A DNA stretch of 64,000 nt from Spirosoma endophyticum (GTDB taxonomy: Bacteria; Bacteroidota; Bacteroidia; Cytophagales; Spirosomataceae). The translations under genes were made by a program, and so were the position numbers. The stretch covers positions 62,001 through 126,000 of the forward strand of contig NZ_FOLQ01000006.1 in the NCBI RefSeq assembly GCF_900112365.1. The letters are read 5' to 3'. How positions within the stretch are numbered: position 1 is the stretch's first letter; every line of letters starts with the position of its first letter. Positions 34,185 through 42,917 of this stretch are shown here, in pieces. The notes under the pieces are model-generated. The model had not been told where the DNA came from and made no database searches. It was given only the letters and a program-made list of their open reading frames with translations.

Positions 34185-34694
34185 ATGAAGCTAAACACGC
34201 TCTTTCTCCTGATTGCACTCGTTCTTGCCGGTGGTTTGTGGGCCTATGGTACGTATCTGGCCAAGCCTCGTCCTCCCCATCGTCGCCCGGCCGGAGCCAC
34301 ATCGCCAAATGGGCGACGGGTTGAAAAAACGGATGCCGAATGGAAAGAAACTCTAACGCGATCGCAATACAACATTGTTCGTAAGAGTGGCACTGAATGG
34401 CCTAACAGCAGCGACCTGACGCATGAACACAGGCGCGGTACGTATACCTGTGTCGCTTGCCACAATCCACTTTTTTCGTCTGCCACCAAGTTCGATTCCC
34501 ATACGGGCTGGCCCAGTTTCTACATACCAATTGTCCCGAATGCAGTTTACAACGAACCTGATGGTAATCGAACGGAAGTCCGCTGTTCCGTTTGTGATGC
34601 GCACCTGGGCCACGTCTTCAACGATGGGCCTGAGCCTACTGGCTTGCGCTACTGCATGAATGGCGTAGCCATGGAATTTTCAGAGGGAAAATGA
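34185..34694 (+). CDS. msrB: Membrane-anchored peptide-methionine (R)-S-oxide reductase
   Basis: MsrB reduces the R form of oxidised methionine in proteins. The 169-residue protein has an N-terminal hydrophobic segment (LFLLIALVLAGGLWAYG), so it is exported and anchored or cleaved. The reductase domain follows with zinc cysteines Cys89 and Cys92 (CVAC), Cys134 and Cys137 (CSVC), conserved HTGWPSFY, HLGHVFNDGP and the catalytic Cys157 in RYCMNG. All key residues are present. An envelope location suggests repair of oxidised surface or periplasmic proteins. No msrA lies beside it. It follows moxR by 30 bases. Confidence 0.93.
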   Translation: MKLNTLFLLIALVLAGGLWAYGTYLAKPRPPHRRPAGATSPNGRRVEKTDAEWKETLTRSQYNIVRKSGTEWPNSSDLTHEHRRGTYTCVACHNPLFSSATKFDSHTGWPSFYIPIVPNAVYNEPDGNRTEVRCSVCDAHLGHVFNDGPEPTGLRYCMNGVAMEFSEGK

Positions 34695-34751
34695 GTGAGC
34701 CCTGCATTTGGCCTACTAGGTACTTAAGATTTGCAATTCGCAAACTGCAAA

Positions 34752-36272
34752 TCAGAACTGGAAATAAATGAACTGATTGGAGGAGAAAACGCCGAACAGA
34801 TACGTCACGAATGTGATCAGGGCGAACAGCACGACAAAGCGAGCGGTGCTACGTGTTGGAATCATGAGGAAAAACTGCTCCTTCAGTAGCAAAAACACGA
34901 TCAGAAAAACGCTGAACCACATTTCCACAGAGTTCATCGGACTATCGATCGTATCATTGAGCGACAGTGTACCAATTCGTTGCAGAATCAGGAACGCATC
35001 ACTCAGGTTGTGGGCGCGAAAAAATACCCATGTCAGCATGATCAGGGCGAACGTAATAAGGGTATTCAGCACGGCTCGCACAGGTGATTTGCGGATCTCT
35101 TTGTTGGTAACGGGCGACGTTGCCGAGCTGGAAAAACCCATTTTTGTCAATAGCTTGTCGCGCAGCACGGCCAGTATCTGATAGAGTCCATTTAGGCCAC
35201 CCCAGATCACGTAGGTCCAGTTGGGACCGTGCCAGAGGCCGCTGGCCAGAAATACGATCAGCATGTTCAGGTACTGTCGAACTTCCCCTTTTCGGTTGCC
35301 GCCCAGCGGAATGTAGAGATAATCCCGGAACCAGGTTGAGAGGGAAATGTGCCAGCGTCGCCAGAACTCCGAAATGGATTGGGCAATGTAGGGCGTTCGG
35401 AAATTCTCCATCAGATCGAAGCCCATGACCCTTGCCGCGCCAATTGCGACATCGGAATAACCCGAAAAATCGCAATAAATCTGAAACGTATAGAAGAACG
35501 TAGCCGCCAGCAGCGTCAACCCATTGTGCTGATCAGGAGACGCATAGGCATGGTCTACGAGCATCGACAGCCGGTCGGCAATAACGAGTTTTTTAAAGAG
35601 GCCAAAGGCCATCTGCATCAACCCGGACTTTACTTTCTCAACATCGTATTTGAAGTACGAATGAAACTGCCACAGCACGTTCTGCGGTCGCTCGATCGGG
35701 CCAGCCACCAACTGTGGATAGAACATGACGTAGAGCGCGTAAATGCCGAAATGTCGTTCAGCTTTGTGGTTTCCCCGGTACACTTCAATCGTGTAGCTCA
35801 TCGCCTGAAACGTGTGAAACGACAGACCAATGGGCAGAATGCTCATGTTACTTTTATAGGATGTAATGCCGCTTTGCCCGAATACATGCAACACTTTCAC
35901 AAATACTCGATTGACCAAATCCGTTACGGAATGGGCGATATCCGGCATGTTCAGCGTATCGAACAGACTGGCTACATTTTCGGTGAAGAAACCGAGGTAT
36001 TTAAAGAACGCCAGAATGCCAAGGTTGGAAATCAGGGATAAAATCAGCAGCCATCGCCGGGCTTTGCCACTTGTTTTTTCGATCCAGATACCAGCGATGT
36101 AATCAATGACAATCGTAAGAAACAGAATCAGGATATAGGCTGGCTGGAAAACCATGTAGAAGTAGCAACTGGCTACCAGCAACAATATCCACCGACCCTG
36201 CCACTTCAGACTGAAGTAACCGAGCGTAATGACAATAAAAAACAGTAAAAACTGTAGCGAGTTAAAGAGCAT
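34752..36272 (-). CDS. MBOAT-family O-acyltransferase
   Basis: A 506-residue polytopic membrane protein of the AlgI/DltB/PatA type, which transfers acetyl or other acyl groups across the membrane to a polysaccharide. The conserved segment SEFWRRWHISLSTWFRDYLY is at about 301-320, and the catalytic histidine is His348 in LASGLWHGPNW. About ten to twelve hydrophobic helices are visible. Members normally work with a periplasmic SGNH-type or AlgJ/AlgX-like partner, but no such gene follows or precedes. The nearest minus-strand neighbours are glycosyltransferase-like genes, which suggests acylation of a surface glycan. The gap on its 5' side has an AGTC-type palindrome. Confidence 0.92.
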   Translation of the reverse strand: MLFNSLQFLLFFIVITLGYFSLKWQGRWILLLVASCYFYMVFQPAYILILFLTIVIDYIAGIWIEKTSGKARRWLLILSLISNLGILAFFKYLGFFTENVASLFDTLNMPDIAHSVTDLVNRVFVKVLHVFGQSGITSYKSNMSILPIGLSFHTFQAMSYTIEVYRGNHKAERHFGIYALYVMFYPQLVAGPIERPQNVLWQFHSYFKYDVEKVKSGLMQMAFGLFKKLVIADRLSMLVDHAYASPDQHNGLTLLAATFFYTFQIYCDFSGYSDVAIGAARVMGFDLMENFRTPYIAQSISEFWRRWHISLSTWFRDYLYIPLGGNRKGEVRQYLNMLIVFLASGLWHGPNWTYVIWGGLNGLYQILAVLRDKLLTKMGFSSSATSPVTNKEIRKSPVRAVLNTLITFALIMLTWVFFRAHNLSDAFLILQRIGTLSLNDTIDSPMNSVEMWFSVFLIVFLLLKEQFFLMIPTRSTARFVVLFALITFVTYLFGVFSSNQFIYFQF

Positions 36273-36275
36273 CCG

Positions 36276-36353
36276 TTAGTCGATAATCGGTAGTCGGCAA
36301 TCGTCAGTCATCCGATACAGTATACCGACCTTAAACTGACGATTAGCGACTAA
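36276..36353. repeat. Intergenic imperfect palindrome, 'AGTC' type
   Basis: TTAGTCGATAATCG near the left end pairs with CGATTAGCGACTAA at the right end with one mismatch; AATCGTCAG at 36299-36307 also pairs with CTGACGATT. Words such as TAGTCG and CGTCAG recur. It lies 4 bases upstream of the MBOAT start. Confidence 0.5.
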
Positions 36354-36478
36354 TTTTCAATAGACCCTTTTGACCTACAACACGATAATGGTACGTTCTC
36401 ATCGGATCAACTGGGCACTTAATGCGGCCAGGTTAGTAGTCAGCTAGGTTACTGCTACGTTCTCTGACCGGCAAAGCA

Positions 36479-37429
36479 TTATAAAGGCTGACGTTCTTTA
36501 TCCCGGATCACTTCCCGAATCACATACAGCGGGCGACCTTTGGCCTGAAAAAATATACGTAATACGTATTCACCAATTAACCCCAGCGCGATGAGTTGCA
36601 AACCACTGAACAGAACAATCGCGAACAGAAGGGCCGTAAATCCCTGTGGTACGTCGTGGTAAACAAATCGTTTGATAAGGGTCTGAATCAGGTAAATCAC
36701 CGCCACTCCGATGGTGACCATACCAATCCGGGTAATAATCTTGATCGGGTATTCGCTGAAGTTAAAAATGCCGTTGTAGGCCAGTCGTTGCAGCATTTTG
36801 AAGGAGTACTTCGACTCACCAGCCAACCGCGCATCCCGCTCATATTCGACGCCAATTTGCCTAAAACCGATCCAGCTACGCATGCCCCGGATAAAGCGGC
36901 TCTCTTCGGGCATCTTGTTCAGCACATCGGCAACCCGGCGGCTGATAAGCGAAAAATCGCCACTGTCCAGCGGCACATCAACGTAGGATATTGACCGCAT
37001 TAACCGATAGAAGGATGCGTAAGCTGTTCGTTTAAACCAGTTCTCCTTACGTTTCTTACGCACGGCATACACAACATCGTAGCCTTCCTGGAACTTCCGA
37101 TAAAATTCTGTTAGTAACTCGGGCGGGTCCTGCAAATCGCCGTCGATAATAAACAGGGCTTCTGTAGCGCAGGCCGTTGCGATACCCGCCGTCAGCGCAA
37201 TCTGGTGGCCGTAGTTGCGGGAAAGAAAGACGCACTGATATCGAAAGTCGGCTAAGGCTAGTTGCTGCATCAATGCCGCTGTATCGTCGCGGCTACCATC
37301 ATCAATAAGTACAACTTCAATCGATAGTGGCGAGGCATCCATCACCGCATTTAACCGAGAAACTAGCGCTGGAAACGACTCGGTTTCATTAAATAATGGT
37401 GCGATAATTGAAATTTGTGGATTTGACAA
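36479..37429 (-). CDS. Glycosyltransferase family 2, polyprenyl-phosphate type
   Basis: A 316-residue membrane-associated GT2 of the DPM1/GtrB/ArnC-like group, which charges polyprenyl phosphate with a sugar on the cytoplasmic face. Nucleotide-sugar contacts are LIDDGSRDDT (Asp43-Asp44) and the DxD-type IIDGDLQDPPE (96-98). Two C-terminal transmembrane helices (IITRIGMVTIGVAVIYLI and FTALLFAIVLFSGLQLIALG) anchor it. Following the order on the minus strand, it comes after two polytopic proteins that could be the GT-C enzymes using its lipid-linked product. This forms a plausible glycan-modification unit with the MBOAT gene. Confidence 0.93.
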   Translation of the reverse strand: MSNPQISIIAPLFNETESFPALVSRLNAVMDASPLSIEVVLIDDGSRDDTAALMQQLALADFRYQCVFLSRNYGHQIALTAGIATACATEALFIIDGDLQDPPELLTEFYRKFQEGYDVVYAVRKKRKENWFKRTAYASFYRLMRSISYVDVPLDSGDFSLISRRVADVLNKMPEESRFIRGMRSWIGFRQIGVEYERDARLAGESKYSFKMLQRLAYNGIFNFSEYPIKIITRIGMVTIGVAVIYLIQTLIKRFVYHDVPQGFTALLFAIVLFSGLQLIALGLIGEYVLRIFFQAKGRPLYVIREVIRDKERQPL

Positions 37430-37541
37430 CGTAGTATAGATTGAGTCGGTGGCAGAATTGACAAAAGTAAACTTTTTTGACGTTCAGGATATAATCCAAC
37501 TCGTTTTCTTAAGGAACGGTAGAGCTCTGATGGCTAGCTAC

Positions 37542-39284
37542 CTACTGAACCGTGATCGTGTGGTCAAGATATTGAATAGCTGGACCCTGCGTCGGGTGTA
37601 GCAGAATACCGACTTTATACGTGCCGGGATACAGGGACGTTTTTAATATTTCTGATTCCAACACAGGAATGCTGCGCCCCAGGAAAAAAGGTTTGGGCGA
37701 AAACAAAGTCGGCACCGGAAATAGATACGTCCGTTCCGTTGATTTTACGATAAAACAAGCGTTTGACAGGCCATCAGGTACCCGCCACGCGTTTGTCCGA
37801 ACTAAATCCACATCAGGGTGCTCTCTTACGAGTAGCGGTATCGTACTGGTGGGTTTTCCGGCAATGGGTTCCTGCAACATTTGCTCATAAGGCGTATAAA
37901 AAGCCGCGGGATATTGGTACATGCCTTTGGCAACCGCATCGTCCATCCACCGCTGTGCCGACTGGGCAAAAGTTGTGCCTAACGATGCCCCCAGACCCAC
38001 ATCGTTACGCTTCTGATTATACGCGTTGGTTAATAATTCCTGTTTACGGTAAGCGACTTTGGGCATTCGAAGCACGTACCAGACGCCCCACACCATCAGG
38101 CTGATTCCGGCGCCGAGCGTCATCCATCGACGTATAATCTTTCGGTTTTGGTACTCTTCACTCAATACGTTGAGATACAGCAGCGACACCAGCAAAGCCG
38201 GGTAGATCATGTAGTTGCTAACCAGCATAACGAAATACCCAAAACGAGGTCGTAGGAAGGCTATAATGACCGCATTGACCATCAGGAATGTATAGCAACC
38301 CGTGAAAAAATACCGGCGCTTCCATAGCGCTGTCTGTTCCTGATTTTTAGGCGTATCAGACGACCAGCCACCCCGCAGGAGTGATTTGTTCATGCGCCAG
38401 AGCAGCCAGAGCATCACCGGAATCAGGATCATGCCTGCAATAGTGGGCAGTATGCTCCGCCGGAAAATTTCGGACTCGAAGAAAAAATCAAAAAGGCCAC
38501 CCGTAAACGTAAAAAAGCCAAAAAAGGTAAGGTGAGGATTCGCCAGGAAGAACGTAATGCTACTATCATTACCCTGAGCATTCTGAAAATCATGAAAATA
38601 AAACAGGACCGCCCCAACACCTGCCACCAGCCAGATGCCCAACCGTCCCCATTGCCGCTGTGTAGCCAGTAGTACAGCCCCGGCTGCCCAACCAAACAAG
38701 CCATTGCTCATTGAAAACGACGCCAGTATCTGCAGGCCAAGCCCACCGGCAAACTGATTGCGGCTACCATTCGCCAGCAGGAAAAGCGATGTAATAACCA
38801 ACGCGATAACCACCTCATGTTGCATCCCGGTAATGGCCCACATGGTCGTGAGGTAAGACTGGGGCTGAAGCATTAAAAAGGGAACCGGTACGAACGCGAT
38901 CAACGGCAGATTTATGGACCGAAAAACCCGGTAAAGCACAAGTACAATCCCCAGAAAAAAAGCAAATGCTGCAAAGATCAGCCAACGAAAGTTTACGGTT
39001 CCAGTCAGTTTGTAGAGTGCCAGTGTAATCAGTTTTCCGACCAGCATCCGGTGTTCGTTATTAGGTCGGAGCAGCCAGTCCAGCTTCTCGCCGATCGTAT
39101 GGGAGCCTGTATAACCCAGCATAAAATTCAGGAAGGTTTCAATGTCATCCATCCAGGGCACGTTCACTACGTAGGTAAACAACAGTAGGCCAAAGCAGAG
39201 GAAAGGAATGACAACCAGCGCGAGCGCCACTGTCGTTGACCGGGCGATTAACGCTTGCCTAAGCGATATATAAGCTGAATTCAT
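37542..39284 (-). CDS. Polytopic membrane protein, GT-C-like
   Basis: A 580-residue protein with about ten to twelve hydrophobic helices and a C-terminal soluble domain of about 170 residues. After the first helix a loop has WMDDIETF, which resembles the acidic first-loop motif of GT-C glycosyltransferases that use polyprenyl-phosphate sugars. A second acidic/His motif is in NNEHRML. Family assignment is not certain. Its start overlaps the upstream gene's stop by four bases (ATGA), so the two are coupled. The GT2 gene that follows could supply a polyprenyl-phosphate sugar for it. Confidence 0.72.
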   Translation of the reverse strand: MNSAYISLRQALIARSTTVALALVVIPFLCFGLLLFTYVVNVPWMDDIETFLNFMLGYTGSHTIGEKLDWLLRPNNEHRMLVGKLITLALYKLTGTVNFRWLIFAAFAFFLGIVLVLYRVFRSINLPLIAFVPVPFLMLQPQSYLTTMWAITGMQHEVVIALVITSLFLLANGSRNQFAGGLGLQILASFSMSNGLFGWAAGAVLLATQRQWGRLGIWLVAGVGAVLFYFHDFQNAQGNDSSITFFLANPHLTFFGFFTFTGGLFDFFFESEIFRRSILPTIAGMILIPVMLWLLWRMNKSLLRGGWSSDTPKNQEQTALWKRRYFFTGCYTFLMVNAVIIAFLRPRFGYFVMLVSNYMIYPALLVSLLYLNVLSEEYQNRKIIRRWMTLGAGISLMVWGVWYVLRMPKVAYRKQELLTNAYNQKRNDVGLGASLGTTFAQSAQRWMDDAVAKGMYQYPAAFYTPYEQMLQEPIAGKPTSTIPLLVREHPDVDLVRTNAWRVPDGLSNACFIVKSTERTYLFPVPTLFSPKPFFLGRSIPVLESEILKTSLYPGTYKVGILLHPTQGPAIQYLDHTITVQ

Positions 39285-40726
39285 AGGTGGTTACTGGATG
39301 AATTACTTGACTTATCCGTTAGCCGAATCGTTTTTTTATGAAAATACTCAGCCCAGCAGCGGTTCCAGAGATGTTCTGGATTCGCCTGAATGTCTTCGAT
39401 ATAAAGAGAAGTCGGGTAAACGGGCAACGGAGATAGCACACCCTCGGGACTCGGCGAACCGGCTAATTGATCATACCGCTCCTGCATTGCCCGATCATAT
39501 TGGGCAGCACGGCCACTAAGCCAGTCGCCATACACAACTGGTAACATTGACCCAACTAACGAACTGATTAATGCCCAGACCACGGCTACCAGCATCAACG
39601 GACGGAGGTAAGGCATTATAACGGCAGGCTGAAATCGATGACGCAGCGCTACCACTAAAAGCGTTGCATTATACAGAAAGCTAAGCCAGAACGTTAGATT
39701 GATCAGGTTAATCAACCGGGGAATGGGCGGAATCCCAACGCCATAGAAGTGCAGCGAAATCATAACCAGCACCGTAGCGGAACCATGTAACAGACCCAGC
39801 AGCGGATGCACGCGCAGGTATGATGGCAATTCGGCAGTGGTTCGGTACGAACCAACCAGTTTCCAGGCAATAGGCAGATACAGCAGCAAGAGAGGCACCC
39901 AGGGCGTTAATAACAGTTGACGCGGCACATACGTAGCGGCATACCGTAACGATGACACCAATGTCAGGGGGATATCCCGGCTATTTGGATTGCCGCCCAT
40001 CCGGACAAAATTACCGGGTGCTTTCAGGAGATAGTAACACGATATGGCGGCCACAACCAGTAAAATCAACGTAGTAGCCGATACCTTCCGGCGTTGTATC
40101 AATTCCACCAAAGTCATGAGTCCTAATACCGACATGACCATCATCATGGTGGTCTCGCTTGACCCGATAATAGCTACGACAAGAAAGCTTTCGCCCAGAA
40201 TATAACCGGGTTGCAGGCCAAATCCCCGATGCTGATGTGCCAGCAAAATCGCCAGAAAAAACAACACTAGTATGCTCGATAAACCATAGGTAGTCATGCC
40301 CGTATACCAGAACATATAAGCCGAAACACTAGGCAGTACCGTTACAAACCCTATGAAAATCCCCAGCGTTAAGGCCAATTTAACGTCTTTCCCAAAGAAG
40401 CGATAAAGCCATTGGCTGGCCAGGGCATAACAGCCACTTAACAGTAAGATCAAAACAACAACCGGAAAAACTTTAAAGCCGCCTAGCCATCTAATCACTA
40501 ATGGGTTGGCATGAACAATGAAGTTTTGAAAAAATCGCCCTGACCACCCATCGTAGTAAAATTGCTGAGCTTGCCAGAATCCAAAGTGAAGGGCCGTATT
40601 GGCGAAACAATAATCATCGGTTGGCGAGGGATGATTATAGGTTGCCAGGGCAATTAAAGGGACGATTATTACTAACGTAAAAAGGACGAGCAGCCCTGTA
40701 ATAACACGCGATAAAGAAATAGACAT
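39281..40726 (-). CDS. Polytopic membrane protein, DUF6056-like
   Basis: A 481-residue protein with about eleven hydrophobic helices. The first loop has NHPSPTDDYCFA with the Asp pair and the following FYYDGWSGRFFQ, which match the DUF6056/GT-C-like proteins of O-antigen-type clusters as far as I recognise them. The C-terminal 80 residues are soluble and charged (QYDRAMQERYDQLAG). It overlaps the next gene by four bases. Being adjacent to a similar protein at 37542-39284, it may have arisen by an old duplication: both start with a hydrophobic helix and an acidic loop. Substrate unknown. Confidence 0.7.
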   Translation of the reverse strand: MSISLSRVITGLLVLFTLVIIVPLIALATYNHPSPTDDYCFANTALHFGFWQAQQFYYDGWSGRFFQNFIVHANPLVIRWLGGFKVFPVVVLILLLSGCYALASQWLYRFFGKDVKLALTLGIFIGFVTVLPSVSAYMFWYTGMTTYGLSSILVLFFLAILLAHQHRGFGLQPGYILGESFLVVAIIGSSETTMMMVMSVLGLMTLVELIQRRKVSATTLILLVVAAISCYYLLKAPGNFVRMGGNPNSRDIPLTLVSSLRYAATYVPRQLLLTPWVPLLLLYLPIAWKLVGSYRTTAELPSYLRVHPLLGLLHGSATVLVMISLHFYGVGIPPIPRLINLINLTFWLSFLYNATLLVVALRHRFQPAVIMPYLRPLMLVAVVWALISSLVGSMLPVVYGDWLSGRAAQYDRAMQERYDQLAGSPSPEGVLSPLPVYPTSLYIEDIQANPEHLWNRCWAEYFHKKTIRLTDKSSNSSSNHL

Positions 40727-40742
40727 AGTTCGTTTGATACGC

Positions 40743-41669
40743 TTAAATAGTAGTCGGCAGGGTGGCTTTGGTAAACCGACGGTTCATAAATGGATAAGCC
40801 AGCACAGCCGCCAGAATAACGAGCGTGCCAATGTAGAAACCTGGCGTCATACGTTCGGAATCGCCAAAAATCAATACAGCTAACAGAATGCCATAAACAG
40901 GCTCTAGATTAACGGTCAGGACTGCCATATACGGGGAGAATTTACGTAGCAACCGAACGCCAACCGAATAGGCATATACGGTGCAGACAAGAGCCAGTAT
41001 CAACAGCCACAGCCACTGGATGGAGGTTTCAGGTACGTATTGAACAACGTGGTTTGCGGCCAGCGGATCAGCCGCACGGACGGCCATCCACAGCGCAAAA
41101 GCACCCACTACGGCACCGGCCATTTCATAAAATGAGATAACCAGCGCATCGTACTTATGGGTAAATCGACTATTAATGATAGTAAACAGGGAGGACAACA
41201 TGGCCGAAAATACGGCAATTGCCAGCCCAACGACTTTGTCGAATTCAAAGCGAAAAATCAGGTAGAGACCAGCCATTACCACAGCGCCCATCACCACTTC
41301 GATTGTCCGCACCCGCCGACGTAGCACCAGCGGCTCCAGCACACTCGCCCAGAGTGAACTGGTGGCCATGCCCGCCAGACAAACCGATACGTTGGCGATG
41401 CGGGCCGCCAGAAAAAACATCACCCAGTGCAACGCGATAATGGCCCCCGTTCCCAGCAGTCGCCAGCGATCGGCAGGCGAAACGTCAATAGACTGTTTAC
41501 GGATGAACAGCAAGGTACCCATCCCCGCAACGGCCAGCAGCGTTCGAAACAAAACCACCGCCGACGAGTCGAGCGGTTGTAGTAACTTGCCCAGAATAGC
41601 CGTAAACCCCCAGATCAGGACAATGAAATGGAGTTGCAGGTAATCCGTAAGGGAAGGTTTGTTAACCAT
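40743..41669 (-). CDS. DMT-superfamily (EamA) transporter
   Basis: A 308-residue membrane protein with ten helices in two EamA repeats (VLIWGFTAILGKLLQPL near the start, YMAVLTVNLEPVYGILLAVLIFGD in the second half). Members export metabolites such as amino acids. The start at 41669 is preferred: an upstream in-frame ATG at 41729 lies inside a palindromic repeat and would encode 20 residues of repeat-derived sequence rich in Met, His and Ala. It precedes the DUF6056-like gene by 16 bases and may belong to the same transcript. Confidence 0.9.
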   Translation of the reverse strand: MVNKPSLTDYLQLHFIVLIWGFTAILGKLLQPLDSSAVVLFRTLLAVAGMGTLLFIRKQSIDVSPADRWRLLGTGAIIALHWVMFFLAARIANVSVCLAGMATSSLWASVLEPLVLRRRVRTIEVVMGAVVMAGLYLIFRFEFDKVVGLAIAVFSAMLSSLFTIINSRFTHKYDALVISFYEMAGAVVGAFALWMAVRAADPLAANHVVQYVPETSIQWLWLLILALVCTVYAYSVGVRLLRKFSPYMAVLTVNLEPVYGILLAVLIFGDSERMTPGFYIGTLVILAAVLAYPFMNRRFTKATLPTTI

Positions 41670-41677
41670 AAGGGTGA

Positions 41678-41736
41678 ATGATGCATGATGCATGATGAAT
41701 GCTATAGTAGCCAATTCATCATGCATCATGCATCAT
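41678..41736. repeat. Intergenic perfect palindrome built from GCATGAT units
   Basis: Two 23-base arms (41678-41700 and 41714-41736) pair without mismatch around a 13-base loop. Each arm is a run of the heptamer GCATGAT or its complement, and the words also occur in the palindrome at 52488-52551. It lies in the 88-base gap between lptG and the EamA gene, 9 bases before the latter's start. Confidence 0.8.
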
Positions 41737-41757
41737 GTATAATTCATTCATCGGTTC

Positions 41758-42834
41758 TTACCTCGGAATGGTATTGTACAACAATACGCCGATGGCTGCA
41801 AAAATAGCGTTTGGTAGCCAAACCGCCACAATTGGATTGAGGTTACCTGATTCGGCGATACCTTTCGCCAGCATGAAAAACAAGAGGTACGTAAAGGCGA
41901 GAATGAACCCCAATGCCACCTGCCACCCCACGCCCCGGCGACTCTTCCGGGCCGACATAATTACGCCGATTACGGTTAAGATAATAATGGCAAATGGTCT
42001 TGTATCGCGGCTATATTTTTCGAGCAGATACGTTTCAACACCATCCGCTCCACGGCTTTGCAGGAGATCAATCCGTTTATTGAGTTCGGGGCGGGTGAGC
42101 GTTTCGTAGAGGTTGAAATCTGAGCCAAAATCATCAGGTTTCAGATTTAATGTCGTGTCGATAAGGGAGCCCGATGTTAAGTTTTCTTTTAACCCGTCGA
42201 TGCTGCGGATTTTGTAGTCATGGATAACCCATTTCTTTTTCTTCGCTTCCCATTCGATCCGATCGGCCGTTAGCTTTTGTTTAAGCTGATTCCCTTCAAC
42301 GCGCTCCAGGGTGAATTTATAGCCCGTGTTGCTCGTGTTGTTGTAGCTCTCCAGATAGGCGTATGTATTAGGCGCAATCTTCAAATGCACATTACGCCCC
42401 GAGTAGGTATAGGCATCGTTGATGTAGACGATCTCGAAGGCGATCCGGGTTTTGTTGGCCTTCGGGATTATATAATTAACCATAAAATAGGTGAGCACTG
42501 CCAGTACCGTTGCCCCCAGAACGTAAGGAAACAGCAAGCGGATAAAACTGACGCCACTACTCAAAATGGCAATAATTTCGGTACGGGCCGCCAGTCGGGA
42601 GGTGAGGAATACAGTGGCAATAAAGACCATCAGCGGACTGATGTAATTTGCCCAGTATGGAATGAAATTGAGGTAATAATTAAAGAAAATCTCGTTCCCG
42701 GGGGCATGGGTCTTGTGAAAATTGTCCACCTTTTCAGTGTAATCAATCATCACAACAACCAGCACGATCACCAACACCACAAAGATGTAGGTTTGCAGAA
42801 AACGTTTAAGTATATACCAGTCTAATAGTTTCAT
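41758..42834 (-). CDS. lptG: LptF/LptG-family permease of lipopolysaccharide export
   Basis: A 358-residue permease of the YjgP/YjgQ family. With its partner and the ATPase LptB it extracts LPS from the inner membrane. Three N-terminal helices are seen (YIFVVLVIVLVVVMIDYTEKV, PLMVFIATVFLTSRLAARTEI, FIRLLFPYVLGATVLAVLTYF). A periplasmic beta-jellyroll domain follows (about 130-260), then three C-terminal helices. The conserved segment RLAARTEIIAILSSGVS is intact. The ATG at 42834 is chosen over 42852. LptF and LptG are hard to tell apart, so the symbol is tentative. It lies between mntR and the EamA gene on the same strand but is bordered by palindromes on both sides. Confidence 0.85.
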   Translation of the reverse strand: MKLLDWYILKRFLQTYIFVVLVIVLVVVMIDYTEKVDNFHKTHAPGNEIFFNYYLNFIPYWANYISPLMVFIATVFLTSRLAARTEIIAILSSGVSFIRLLFPYVLGATVLAVLTYFMVNYIIPKANKTRIAFEIVYINDAYTYSGRNVHLKIAPNTYAYLESYNNTSNTGYKFTLERVEGNQLKQKLTADRIEWEAKKKKWVIHDYKIRSIDGLKENLTSGSLIDTTLNLKPDDFGSDFNLYETLTRPELNKRIDLLQSRGADGVETYLLEKYSRDTRPFAIIILTVIGVIMSARKSRRGVGWQVALGFILAFTYLLFFMLAKGIAESGNLNPIVAVWLPNAIFAAIGVLLYNTIPR

Positions 42835-42846
42835 AAAACAGTTATT

Positions 42847-42917
42847 AGTCATTAGTCGTCATTCAGGAGTAATGGTTGCAGTCACAAACCGCTACTCCTG
42901 AATGACGACTAATGACT
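42847..42917. repeat. Intergenic perfect palindrome, 'AGTC' type
   Basis: Arms of 25 bases (42847-42871 and 42893-42917) pair without mismatch around a 21-base loop. AGTCATTAGTCGTCA words recur. The right arm enters the mntR gene and codes for its last three codons (Ser, His, stop), and the left arm ends 13 bases before the lptG start. A terminator role for mntR is possible. Confidence 0.8.

Noticed and set aside
35349..36041. Open frame of 230 codons on the plus strand inside the MBOAT gene
   Set aside because: Antisense shadow of a well-supported gene; translation has no family features.
41670..41729. ATG at 41729 as start of the EamA transporter
   Set aside because: It lies in the heptamer palindrome and would add repeat-derived residues; family similarity begins after 41669.
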